From Peptococcaceae bacterium (lineage in GTDB: Bacteria; Bacillota; DSM-521; Neomoorellales; Neomoorellaceae), in assembly GCA_003509545.1 (NCBI GenBank), contig DOLC01000074.1, positions 1-47,838 on the forward strand: 47,838 nt of DNA, in the 5' to 3' direction. Under the pieces are notes generated by a model. The model was not told where the DNA came from. It was given only the letters and a program-made list of their open reading frames with translations, and did not search any database. Shown one piece after another: positions 8,592 to 15,212 of this stretch. The position numbers and the translations under genes were made by a program. Each line of letters opens with the position of its first letter. Position 1 is the first letter of the stretch.

Positions 8592-8688
8592 GAAGTGGAA
8601 GAACTAAAAGTCGGCATTGGAGCGTTTTGGCTTTATCCCCAACACCATTACCATAATGAAGTGGAAGAACTAAAAGTCGGCATTGGAG
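8592..8688 (+). repeat. 31-bp direct repeat at the cheD 5' end
   Basis: The 31 bases beginning GAAGTGGAAGAACTAAAAGT occur at 8592-8622 and identically at 8658-8688, 66 bases apart and in the same reading frame. They are separated by 35 unrelated bases. Both copies offer a GTG start (8595 and 8661) encoding VEELKVGIG, so this duplication creates two alternative N-termini for CheD. Confidence 0.9.
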
Positions 8689-9146
8689 AATGGAAGATCG
8701 CCCGGCCTCCGCAAAGACTGATTACTCTGGGACTGGGCTCGTGTGTGGGAATTGCCTTCTTTGACACCCGAACTTCCCTGGGCGGCCTGGCCCATATTAT
8801 GCTGCCGGACAGCCGCCAGTTTCAGGAAATTACTAACCGGGCCAAGTATGCAGACCTGGCCATACCCGACATGCTGGAAGCTATGCTTAAACAGGGGGCC
8901 AGACGAAGCAGCCTGGTGGCGAAGATAGCAGGAGGGGCCCAGATGTTCGCCTCCGCCGACCGGCGCCTCCTCAATCTCAACATCGGCCAGCGCAATGTGG
9001 AGGCAACCGTGGGCGTGCTGAAGGAATTGGGGATCCCACTGTTGGCCCAGGACACCGGGGGGAACTACGGTCGGACTATGATCCTGGATACCGGCAGCGG
9101 GAAGGTGTATATTCGCGCCATCGGGCGCCCCTTAAAGGAGATTTAG
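8595..9146 (+). CDS. cheD: CheD, chemoreceptor glutamine deamidase
   Basis: CheD deamidates receptor glutamines and pairs with CheC to regulate adaptation. The catalytic set is visible: Thr and Cys in LITLGLGSCVGIAF and His in GGLAHIMLP. GTG 8595 is preceded by TCTAGGAG at 11 bases and gives 183 residues. GTG 8661, inside a 31-bp direct repeat, gives 161 residues, the more usual family length and N-terminus (LKVGIGEWKIA), but has no ribosome site. Longer frames reaching back into repeat A2 are rejected. cheR follows 12 bases later. Confidence 0.9.
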   Translation: MEELKVGIGAFWLYPQHHYHNEVEELKVGIGEWKIARPPQRLITLGLGSCVGIAFFDTRTSLGGLAHIMLPDSRQFQEITNRAKYADLAIPDMLEAMLKQGARRSSLVAKIAGGAQMFASADRRLLNLNIGQRNVEATVGVLKELGIPLLAQDTGGNYGRTMILDTGSGKVYIRAIGRPLKEI

Positions 9147-9158
9147 CCGGAGGGAGAT

Positions 9159-9935
9159 ATGGATTTTCAAGAGCTGAAGCAGAAGGTGCACCACCATTTC
9201 GGTCTTTACCTGGAGGGCTACAAAGAACCTCAGCTTAAACGTCGGATTGAGAGCCTCATGAACGCCGTGGGGGCGGGTAGCTACGATGAACTGTGGCGCC
9301 TGCTTAAGGCCGACGGGCGGATGTGGCAGCGGTTTGTGGATAAGATAACCATCAACGTCTCGGAATTTTTCCGTAACCCGGATATTTTTCAGCGCCTAGA
9401 GAAAGATGTATTGCCCGAGCTCCTGCGGAGGCGCAGAAGCCTTAAAATCTGGAGCGCAGCCTGTGCCGACGGTCCCGAACCTTACTCCGTGGCCATTATT
9501 CTAAAAGAATTGACGCCTTCCACCCGGCACCATATTGAAGGTACGGATGTGGATGCGGGGGCTTTAGAGGCGGCCCGCCGCGCCGTATATCCGGCCCGTG
9601 CCGTCCAGGCCGTTACGCCGGAACGCCTCCGGAGGTATTTCCGGAAGGAAGGGGAAAATTTTCATTTGCGGGAAGAGATAAAGGAGATGGTGTCCTTCCG
9701 CCAGCATGACCTGCTGAGGGACCCCTTTGGACGAGACTACGACCTCATCCTCTGCCGCAACGTTACTATTTACTTTACTTCCGAGGTACAGGACAGGCTT
9801 TACCGCCAGTTTTACCAGGCCCTGGCCCCGGGGGGCGTGCTTTTTATAGGAGCCACGGAAAGTATTTTCCACTACCGGGAAATCGGGTTTAGCAAGCTTT
9901 CACCCTGGTTTTACCGCCGGTCCGAGGAGGGATAA
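9159..9935 (+). CDS. cheR: CheR chemoreceptor methyltransferase (first copy)
   Basis: CheR methylates receptor glutamates with S-adenosylmethionine. The 258-residue protein has an N-terminal all-helical domain (KITINVSEFFRNPDIF) and a Rossmann methyltransferase domain. The SAM motif reads WSAACADGPEPYSVA, a variant of the more common STGEEPYS, followed by GTDVD and the conserved ILCRNVTIYFT. GGVLFIGATES closes the fold. The ATG follows CCGGAGGGAGAT. It is one of two cheR genes in the window; this one lies with the cheD-cheC motility set. Confidence 0.94.
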   Translation: MDFQELKQKVHHHFGLYLEGYKEPQLKRRIESLMNAVGAGSYDELWRLLKADGRMWQRFVDKITINVSEFFRNPDIFQRLEKDVLPELLRRRRSLKIWSAACADGPEPYSVAIILKELTPSTRHHIEGTDVDAGALEAARRAVYPARAVQAVTPERLRRYFRKEGENFHLREEIKEMVSFRQHDLLRDPFGRDYDLILCRNVTIYFTSEVQDRLYRQFYQALAPGGVLFIGATESIFHYREIGFSKLSPWFYRRSEEG

Positions 9936-9937
9936 AC

Positions 9938-10561
9938 GTGGAGGCCTGGCAGGGTTTGAACGCTTTTCATTTGAACGTTCTTAAAGAAATAGGCAACATC
10001 GGGGCGGGCAATGCGGCCACCGCCATGGCCAGCATGCTTAACCGGCGCATCGGCATGACCGTTCCCCGCGCCGGGGTCTTGCCCCTCGCGGAAATTACGC
10101 GCCTGGTGGGCCACGAAGAAGATCCGGTGGCCTGTGTGGAATTCAATCTTTCCGGAAGGGCGCCGGGGAAGATTTTTCTGCTCCTTACCCGGGAGAGCGC
10201 CTTCTACCTGGTGGACTTCTTGCTGGGAAAGCCTCCGGGTACCACCGGGGCCTTAGACGACATGGGAATTTCGGTTTTGACCGAAGTAGGCAATATCTTA
10301 ACGGGCTCCTTTCTCAACGCCTTCGCCGATTTTTGCCGTTTAGAATTCATACCTTCGGTACCGGCCTTTGCCTTTGATATGCTGGGGGCCGTTCTGAGCT
10401 CGGCCTTTTTGGAAGGAGGTTATTTTGCCGACCGGGCCCTGGTCATTGAGACCCAGTTCTACGACGCCGAGGTAACAATCAAGGGACATTTCTTCCTTAT
10501 TCCGGAAGGAGAGTCCCTCAACATAATCCTTGAAGCCTTGGGCTTAGGTGCAGGCCCTTAA
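9938..10561 (+). CDS. cheC: CheC, CheY-P phosphatase
   Basis: The 207-residue protein has both CheC/CheX/FliY-type active-site helices: EIGNIGAGNAATAMASML near residue 17 and EVGNILTGSFLNAFADF near residue 111 (each ExxN). In the family CheC dephosphorylates CheY-P and binds CheD, linking output to receptor deamidation; both partners are adjacent here. The GTG start follows GAGGAGGGATAAAC. The stop codon lies inside the upstream copy of a 15-bp direct repeat that brackets repeat A3. Confidence 0.93.
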   Translation: MEAWQGLNAFHLNVLKEIGNIGAGNAATAMASMLNRRIGMTVPRAGVLPLAEITRLVGHEEDPVACVEFNLSGRAPGKIFLLLTRESAFYLVDFLLGKPPGTTGALDDMGISVLTEVGNILTGSFLNAFADFCRLEFIPSVPAFAFDMLGAVLSSAFLEGGYFADRALVIETQFYDAEVTIKGHFFLIPEGESLNIILEALGLGAGP

Positions 10562-10841
10562 CCTGAGTTATCCCCAGTTTTTGCAGGGCAGGCCTGCTTG
10601 GGCTTGGAAGCGAGCGAGCAAGCCTTCGCGGCTAGCCAAACTTAAGCTTGGTGAAGGGCGGAGGCAGGCCCGAGGCTTTTGAGAGGCCAGAGGCCGGCAA
10701 TGAGGCAGGAAGCTTAAATCCTGCCGGGAAGCCTGCCGGAGCCTTGAGCCAAGCAAAAGTCCTGCCCGCGAGGGAGGCCTTTGCGAGCGATAGCCAAGCA
10801 GGCCGGAATCAAAACTGGGGATGCGCCAGGCCCTTAACCTG
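10551..10841. repeat. 15-bp direct repeats bracketing repeat A3
   Basis: CAGGCCCTTAACCTG occurs perfectly at 10551-10565 and again at 10827-10841, immediately outside the inverted termini of repeat A3. The upstream copy includes the cheC stop codon. This looks like a target-site duplication from an insertion of about 261 bases. The last four bases (CCTG) may belong to the element, because CCTGAGTTATCCCC also precedes copy A6. Confidence 0.8.
10570..10822 (+). repeat. Repeat family A, copy 3 (best preserved)
   Basis: A 253-base element has perfect 12-bp terminal inverted repeats: ATCCCCAGTTTT at 10570-10581 and AAAACTGGGGAT at 10811-10822. Inner bases also pair imperfectly (CAGGCCTGCTTGG against CCAAGCAGGCC). 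Internal hairpins include GGCAGGA/TCCTGCC around 10704-10725. No protein-coding content is convincing. It resembles a MITE or another non-autonomous mobile palindrome, or a transcribed structured RNA. It occupies most of the 327-base gap between cheC and cheY. Confidence 0.88.
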
Positions 10842-10888
10842 TTGTCTAGAAACCCACGGGTACTTCGGCCAAGGAGGTTTTGGTTGGT

Positions 10889-11251
10889 ATGGGAAAAAGA
10901 GTTTTGGTGGTGGACGATGCGGCTTTCATGCGCATGATGATTAAAGATATCCTTACCAAAAACGGGTACGAGGTGGCCGGGGAGGCGGAAAACGGCGCTA
11001 AAGCTGTGGAGCTTTACCAGGAACTCAAACCCGATGCGGTGACCATGGACATCACCATGCCGGAAATGGACGGCATAGCCGCCGTCAAGGCCATCAAGAA
11101 GATGGATCCCGAGGCCAAAATTATCATGTGCAGCGCCATGGGCCAGCAGCTTATGGTCATGGAGGCTATTCAGGCAGGGGCTAAGGACTTTATTGTGAAG
11201 CCCTTCCAGCAGGAACGGGTGTTGCAAGCCTTAAAGAAGGTTTTAGGCTGA
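10889..11251 (+). CDS. cheY: CheY chemotaxis response regulator
   Basis: This is a single receiver domain of 120 residues. The acidic pair DD is in VLVVDDAAFM, the phosphoacceptor Asp is in AVTMDITMPEMDG, the Thr/Ser switch is in MCSAM and the Lys is in IVKPF. ATG 10889 is 11 bases after AAGGAGG (10871-10877); the in-frame TTG at 10880 is only 2 bases from that site and is disfavoured. Phospho-CheY binds the FliM N-terminal motif encoded next door. It is downstream of repeat A3 and 17 bases before fliM. Confidence 0.95.
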   Translation: MGKRVLVVDDAAFMRMMIKDILTKNGYEVAGEAENGAKAVELYQELKPDAVTMDITMPEMDGIAAVKAIKKMDPEAKIIMCSAMGQQLMVMEAIQAGAKDFIVKPFQQERVLQALKKVLG

Positions 11252-11268
11252 CGAAGGGGTAAGGGGTT

Positions 11269-12243
11269 ATGGCTGAGGTTTTGTCCCAGGCCGAAATCGA
11301 CGCCCTCCTGGCCGCCCTGAGCCGGGGAGAAATCAAGGCGGAAGAGCTGAGGGAGGAAAAACCGGAGGTTAAGGCCAAGAAATACGATTTCCGGCGGCCC
11401 AATAAGCTCTCGAAGGAGCACCTGCGCACCCTTTACATGATCCACGAGAACTACGGCCGGCTGGTGGGCAATTTTCTGTCGGCTTACTTGCGCGCCAATA
11501 TCCAGGTCAAGATAGCCTCGGTGGAACAGATGACCTACGAGGACTTCATCGTGTCCCTGCCTACGCCCACCCTGCTGTCCCTTTTCACCCTGGAGCCTTT
11601 AAAAGGGACGGCTCTATTGGAAACGAATCTGGCCTTTGTTTTCCCCATCATTGACCTGCTTTTCGGCGGGCGGGGAGAAACCGCGGTGCGGAGCCGGGAA
11701 CTCACCGAAATCGAGCTCCATGTGCTGCGGAGGCTGAACAGCAGGATACTGGAGCACCTCAGCTATGTTTGGGCCGATGCCTATCCGGTCACGCCTAAAC
11801 TAGAGTCCGTGGAGACCAACCCGCAGTTCGTCCAGATAGTTTCTCCCAACGAAATTGTGGCCGTAGTAACCCTGGCCACCACGGTGGGGAAGAACGAGGG
11901 CCTTATGAATATCTGCCTGCCCTACATGCTCCTGGAACCCGTTATTTCCCGCCTGTCCGCCACCCAATGGTTTGCCGGGGCCGGGGAGGCCGAGGAAGCC
12001 GCCGGCTTCCGGGAAGGCCTGACCAAGATCCTGTTGGAAGTACCGGTGGAATTGATAGCTTTCTGCGGCCGGGCCCGCATAAAGGTGAGGGACTTCCTGC
12101 AGTTGCAGGCGGGAGACGTCATCACTTTAGACCGGGGTATCGAGGATGACCTGGAACTCTATGTGGACGGCCACCCTAAATTTAAAATTCAGGCGGGTCT
12201 GGTAGGCAACAAGAGGGCCGTGCAGATAATGGAGGTAGTTTAA
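11269..12243 (+). CDS. fliM: FliM flagellar motor switch protein
   Basis: FliM forms the C-ring and receives CheY-P. The 324-residue protein begins AEVLSQAEIDALLAAL, the CheY-binding N-terminal peptide. A middle CheC-like domain follows (DLLFGGRGE, ELTEIELHVLRRL), then a C-terminal SpoA domain (VKVRDFLQLQAGDVITLDRG). The ATG is preceded by GAAGGGGTAAGGGGTT. The stop codon TAA is followed directly by the fliY start at 12244 (TTTAAATG). Confidence 0.97.
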   Translation: MAEVLSQAEIDALLAALSRGEIKAEELREEKPEVKAKKYDFRRPNKLSKEHLRTLYMIHENYGRLVGNFLSAYLRANIQVKIASVEQMTYEDFIVSLPTPTLLSLFTLEPLKGTALLETNLAFVFPIIDLLFGGRGETAVRSRELTEIELHVLRRLNSRILEHLSYVWADAYPVTPKLESVETNPQFVQIVSPNEIVAVVTLATTVGKNEGLMNICLPYMLLEPVISRLSATQWFAGAGEAEEAAGFREGLTKILLEVPVELIAFCGRARIKVRDFLQLQAGDVITLDRGIEDDLELYVDGHPKFKIQAGLVGNKRAVQIMEVV

Positions 12244-13323
12244 ATGTCCGAGTTTCTATCCCAAGAAGAAATCGATGCCCTTTTGGGTGCGTCTGCTGCC
12301 GGAGGTTCCCCTCCGGTAGACCTGACCGAAGAGGAAAAGGATGCCCTGGGCGAGATAGGCAACATATCCATGGGGAGCGCGGCTACGGCCCTTTCCCAAC
12401 TCCTAAACCGCAAAGTATTGATTACTACCCCTAATACCAGGGTCACCACGCCGGAGGAACTTTTTGCGTCCTTTCAAATGCCCTACGTGATAATCGAGGT
12501 GAATTTCACCGAGGGCCTGTCGGGCTCCAACCTGTTGATCATTAAGACACGGGATGCTGCCGTTATCGCCGACCTCATGATGGGTGGAAGCGGTCAGGTG
12601 GAGCAGGAGGAACTGGACGAGATCCAGAAGAGTGCCGTGGCCGAGGCCATGAACCAGATGATCGGGAGCGCCGCCACTTCCATGTCCACTATTTTTAGCC
12701 GCAGTGTTAAGATCTCGCCGCCCCAGGTAACGCCTGTAAATTTTACCCTCGAGTCCTTTGCCCCGCCCTGGCCGGCAGGGGCTCCCATCGCCGTGGTCTC
12801 CTTCCGTATGGAGATCGAGGGGCTGGTGGAGAGTGAGATCATGCAGGTGATGCCGGTGGAAGTGGCCAAAGAAGCCGTTGGAATGCTCTTCGGTCCGTCT
12901 GCCCCTACGCCGCCCGCAGATTCTTCTGGAGATCCGGGGCAGGTAAACGCGGCTCCTGAAGTACGTGAAGAGGCCTCCCCTCCGCCTGCCGCAGAGAATC
13001 CGGCGGCTTCCGGAGAATCCGCCAGGCCGCCCCAGGTGTACGGGGCGACTCCCAGGAATCTGGAGCTTATCCTGGATGTGCCCCTGGATATTGAGGTGGT
13101 CCTGGGCTCCACCGTTAAGCCTATTAAGGAGATCCTCAACCTGGGTCCGGGCAGCATAGTCGAGCTGGAGAAAATGTCCGACGAGCCGGTGGACATCCTG
13201 GTGAACGGCACCCTGATAGCCCGGGGAGAGGTAGTCGTAGTGAACGAAAGCTTCGGGGTTCGGATAACTGATATTCTCGATCCCTATGAGCGGCTGAACA
13301 ACCTGCGTAATAACCGCCCGTAA
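12244..13323 (+). CDS. fliY: FliY, motor switch protein with CheC-type phosphatase domain
   Basis: The 359-residue protein has an N-terminal FliM-like peptide (SEFLSQEEIDALLGAS) and two CheC-type active-site helices (EIGNISMGSAATALSQLL and AEAMNQMIGSAATSMSTIF). A Pro/Ala-rich linker (about 215-260) leads to a C-terminal FliN/SpoA domain (LILDVPLDIEVVLGSTVKPIKEIL). In Gram-positive bacteria FliY replaces FliN and dephosphorylates CheY-P at the motor. It ends the motility block; a GC-rich palindrome follows at about 13333-13353 without a clear U-run. Confidence 0.95.
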   Translation: MSEFLSQEEIDALLGASAAGGSPPVDLTEEEKDALGEIGNISMGSAATALSQLLNRKVLITTPNTRVTTPEELFASFQMPYVIIEVNFTEGLSGSNLLIIKTRDAAVIADLMMGGSGQVEQEELDEIQKSAVAEAMNQMIGSAATSMSTIFSRSVKISPPQVTPVNFTLESFAPPWPAGAPIAVVSFRMEIEGLVESEIMQVMPVEVAKEAVGMLFGPSAPTPPADSSGDPGQVNAAPEVREEASPPPAAENPAASGESARPPQVYGATPRNLELILDVPLDIEVVLGSTVKPIKEILNLGPGSIVELEKMSDEPVDILVNGTLIARGEVVVVNESFGVRITDILDPYERLNNLRNNRP

Positions 13324-13366
13324 ATATTAGAGGCCGGGGTTGGGGCCCCAGCCGTGGTGGGCAGCA

Positions 13367-13546
13367 CTAAAGGCGGTTGTTCACCAGGGCTTGTTCGGCT
13401 TTCTCGATGGCCAGCCGCACCAGGTTACCACACTGGCGGGAGGGTACGGCACCCCATCCCTCGGTGGCCACAAGGTCATACACGCCGAGCTCCTTAGCCA
13501 GCTCATATTTCAGAGCTTCGGACATGACCGGCCTTCTCCTAGCCAT
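13367..13546 (-). CDS. Alpha/beta-type small acid-soluble spore protein (SASP)
   Basis: The 59-residue protein contains the family pattern: MSEALKYELAKELGVYD, including the germination-protease cleavage region around ELAKELG, then GWGAVPSRQCGNLVRLAIEKAE. SASPs coat spore DNA and protect it from UV and heat. The start at 13546 has AAGGGGGGG just upstream on the minus strand; a longer frame to 13783 runs through non-conserved sequence and into the next gene's terminator. The gene indicates a spore former and is convergent with fliY. Confidence 0.92.
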   Translation of the reverse strand: MARRRPVMSEALKYELAKELGVYDLVATEGWGAVPSRQCGNLVRLAIEKAEQALVNNRL

Positions 13547-13652
13547 AGATTGTGCCCCCCCTTTTAAGTTGTGCTGCACCACCTTTTTAAAGGTTGCCCC
13601 CTTAGGGCTGTCCTCCATACTAGTGTTTCTTTCCTCCGGTGAGGGATTGCGC

Positions 13653-13688
13653 CAAAAATAAAAATAAAGCCGGGTCCTCGGCCCGGCT
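13653..13688 (-). terminator. Intrinsic terminator downstream of the YflT-like gene
   Basis: On the minus strand AGCCGGG-loop-CCCGGCT (13668-13688) is followed by TTTATTTTTATTTTTGGC. It lies 17 bases beyond the stop of the gene at 13705-14202 and before the SASP gene. Confidence 0.9.
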
Positions 13689-13704
13689 GGAAGAATTAGA
13701 GGCT

Positions 13705-14202
13705 TTAACCGTGGGTGCGCACGTTTTCGGCCCCGTGGTTGCGCAGGATGGTGGCCGCCTGATCGGCCCGATCGCCGCTGCACCGGACGGAAACGAGGAT
13801 TTTGCCCTGTCGCACGTCTTCTTCATAACGGCGCCCTTCGGCCTCCGGAATACCCCAGTCCAGCAACCCACCGGCTACGCCGCCGGTGGCCGCCCCGGAA
13901 AGCAGGCCGGCGATTGGGCCGGCGGCTACCAGAGGACCGATGCCGGGGATGACCAGGGCCCCGGCCCCGGCTGCCAGGCCGGCCAGCCCGCCCAGGACGC
14001 TGCCGGTAGTTACGCCGTCACCGATATCCCCCCCGCCGCCCATACCCATGGTTAGCCCGCCCTCGGCGCCTTCTCCTTCCTGGCGGCCTTTATCCCGGGC
14101 CAGGATGGATATCTCCTTGTCAAAACCTGCCCGCCGCAGGTCGTCCACTGCTTCCTTGGCAACTCGCTCATTGCTGAAGACACCTATCACCGTTTTGGCC
14201 AA
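13705..14202 (-). CDS. YflT/general-stress-type protein with glycine-rich membrane segment
   Basis: The 165-residue protein starts AKTVIGVFSNERVAKEAVDDL, a YflT-like alpha/beta module that ends in SVRCSGDRADQAATILRNHG. Between them, residues about 50-112 are Gly/Ala-rich and hydrophobic with glycine-zipper character (GSVLGGLAGLAAGAGAL). Related proteins are general-stress or cold/heat-induced proteins of unknown mechanism. Membrane association by the glycine-rich hairpin is inference. It has its own terminator and is divergent from nothing nearby except the XRE gene upstream on the same strand. Confidence 0.75.
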   Translation of the reverse strand: MAKTVIGVFSNERVAKEAVDDLRRAGFDKEISILARDKGRQEGEGAEGGLTMGMGGGGDIGDGVTTGSVLGGLAGLAAGAGALVIPGIGPLVAAGPIAGLLSGAATGGVAGGLLDWGIPEAEGRRYEEDVRQGKILVSVRCSGDRADQAATILRNHGAENVRTHG

Positions 14203-14279
14203 CGGTTATCAGCCTCCTATTTCGTAGAGTTTAGCCCTCACGCTATTTATTATTTTACCTTGGCCCCATTTCTATGCCT

Positions 14280-14642
14280 TTATGGCGATAACTGCCGTAT
14301 CCCTCTAATGACCTCGATTAATTGATTTACTAATGGTTGAGGAAAATCTTTTATTTCTTCTAAGAGTTTCGCCAGATCGGGGCGCTTGTTTAAAAGAGTA
14401 AACACATCACTGTATTCTACAGGAATAATGTCCGACAACTCATTTTCATCCAACAGCAGATAGGCAACCGGTATTTCATACAGCTCGGCCAGCGTGCGGA
14501 GAATCTCGAAAGAAGGTGTACGGATGCCACGCTCGTAACCGGAAATTGTGGAAGAGTGTAGCCCGGTCGCGGTTTCCACGTCCTTGAGGGTTAGCTGTCT
14601 CTTCAGACGATAAAACCGCAGTCGTTTACCCAAATTGAACAT
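14280..14642 (-). CDS. XRE/SinR-like helix-turn-helix regulator
   Basis: The 120-residue protein has an N-terminal XRE domain (LGKRLRFYRLKRQLTLKDVE, TGLHSSTISGYERGIRTPSF) and a C-terminal helical region that could be a dimerisation or partner-binding module. The start at 14642 is supported by GGGAGGCCTGACG immediately upstream on the minus strand; the longer frame to 14717 reads through the promoter region. The Leu/Ile-rich C-terminus recalls SinR-type regulators of motility and biofilm, but the target is unknown. A possible Spo0A box lies 40 bases upstream. Confidence 0.85.
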   Translation of the reverse strand: MFNLGKRLRFYRLKRQLTLKDVETATGLHSSTISGYERGIRTPSFEILRTLAELYEIPVAYLLLDENELSDIIPVEYSDVFTLLNKRPDLAKLLEEIKDFPQPLVNQLIEVIRGIRQLSP

Positions 14643-14681
14643 CGTCAGGCCTCCCTGAAAGACTAAGCTGGTTATGCAAAA

Positions 14682-14709
14682 TGTCGAAATATGAAGCAAA
14701 TAGACGACA
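14682..14709. promoter_or_regulatory. 0A-box-like site and dyad upstream of the XRE gene
   Basis: TGTCGAA at 14682-14688 matches the Spo0A box consensus. TGTCG at 14682-14686 is repeated inverted as CGACA at 14705-14709 with an 18-base spacer. It lies 40 bases upstream of the XRE start codon, where an operator could sit. Sequence match only. Confidence 0.35.
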
Positions 14710-14717
14710 AAGTGCAT

Positions 14718-15016
14718 AATACGCAGAAATTCTGTACAATAAAATTCAAAGTCATTCCTTTTGGCCCCTATTCAAACTTGCTTATGGACCGTTTTTAAAT
14801 AAAATCTCTTAATAAAGGTGTAAAACGAGGACTGAGAAGCAACGTTGTTGTCCCCCCCCTTTTTTGTGCTTTTTTCCTACATAATACTATTATATGGTAC
14901 TTTTCGTATTGTTATAGGGAGAAGCTGGAATTAATGAAGAAATACCCTGGATTACAATGCTTTTGCGAGAAAAACGGTAGAATAGCACTGAGTAAACAGC
15001 ATAAAGTTTTTAGTGG
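14718..15016. other. AT-rich intergenic region, no gene seen
   Basis: This stretch between the XRE gene and the receptor gene is clearly richer in A and T than its surroundings. It has a poly-C/poly-T tract at about 14852-14875 (CCCCCCCCTTTTTT). No frame with a ribosome site was found. It probably holds the divergent promoters, but no hexamer pair with correct spacing stood out. Confidence 0.5.
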
Positions 15017-15055
15017 GAGCGGGAGAAAGGGTTCCCGCTCTATTTTTGGTATTTT
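15017..15055 (+). terminator. Intrinsic-terminator-like hairpin in the receptor gene leader
   Basis: GAGCGGGA (15017-15024) pairs with TCCCGCTC (15033-15040), followed by TATTTTTGGTATTTTT. No gene precedes it on this strand, so it may terminate a short leader RNA or act as an attenuator about 170 bases before the receptor gene at 15213. Confidence 0.7.
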
Positions 15056-15060
15056 TGGGG

Positions 15061-15067
15061 TGTCGAA
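15061..15067 (+). promoter_or_regulatory. 0A-box-like site upstream of the receptor gene
   Basis: TGTCGAA matches the Spo0A box consensus and lies directly after the leader terminator hairpin, 146 bases before the receptor start codon. Seven-base sites occur by chance, so support is weak. Confidence 0.3.
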
Positions 15068-15212
15068 AAACGTCGATCCCTAATAACGAAAGGGGGATAG
15101 CGTACAGAAACACTGAAGGGACAGAGTAAGAAAGTAAGAATATATAGATTATACTTAATTGCATCTTATATAGATACAAAAGAACCAACAGCATTGAGGA
15201 GGTTGATGCTTC

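Noticed and set aside
8442..8594. N-terminal extension of CheD into repeat A2
   Set aside because: The extension translates repeat DNA and lacks a ribosome site; CheD family proteins do not have it.
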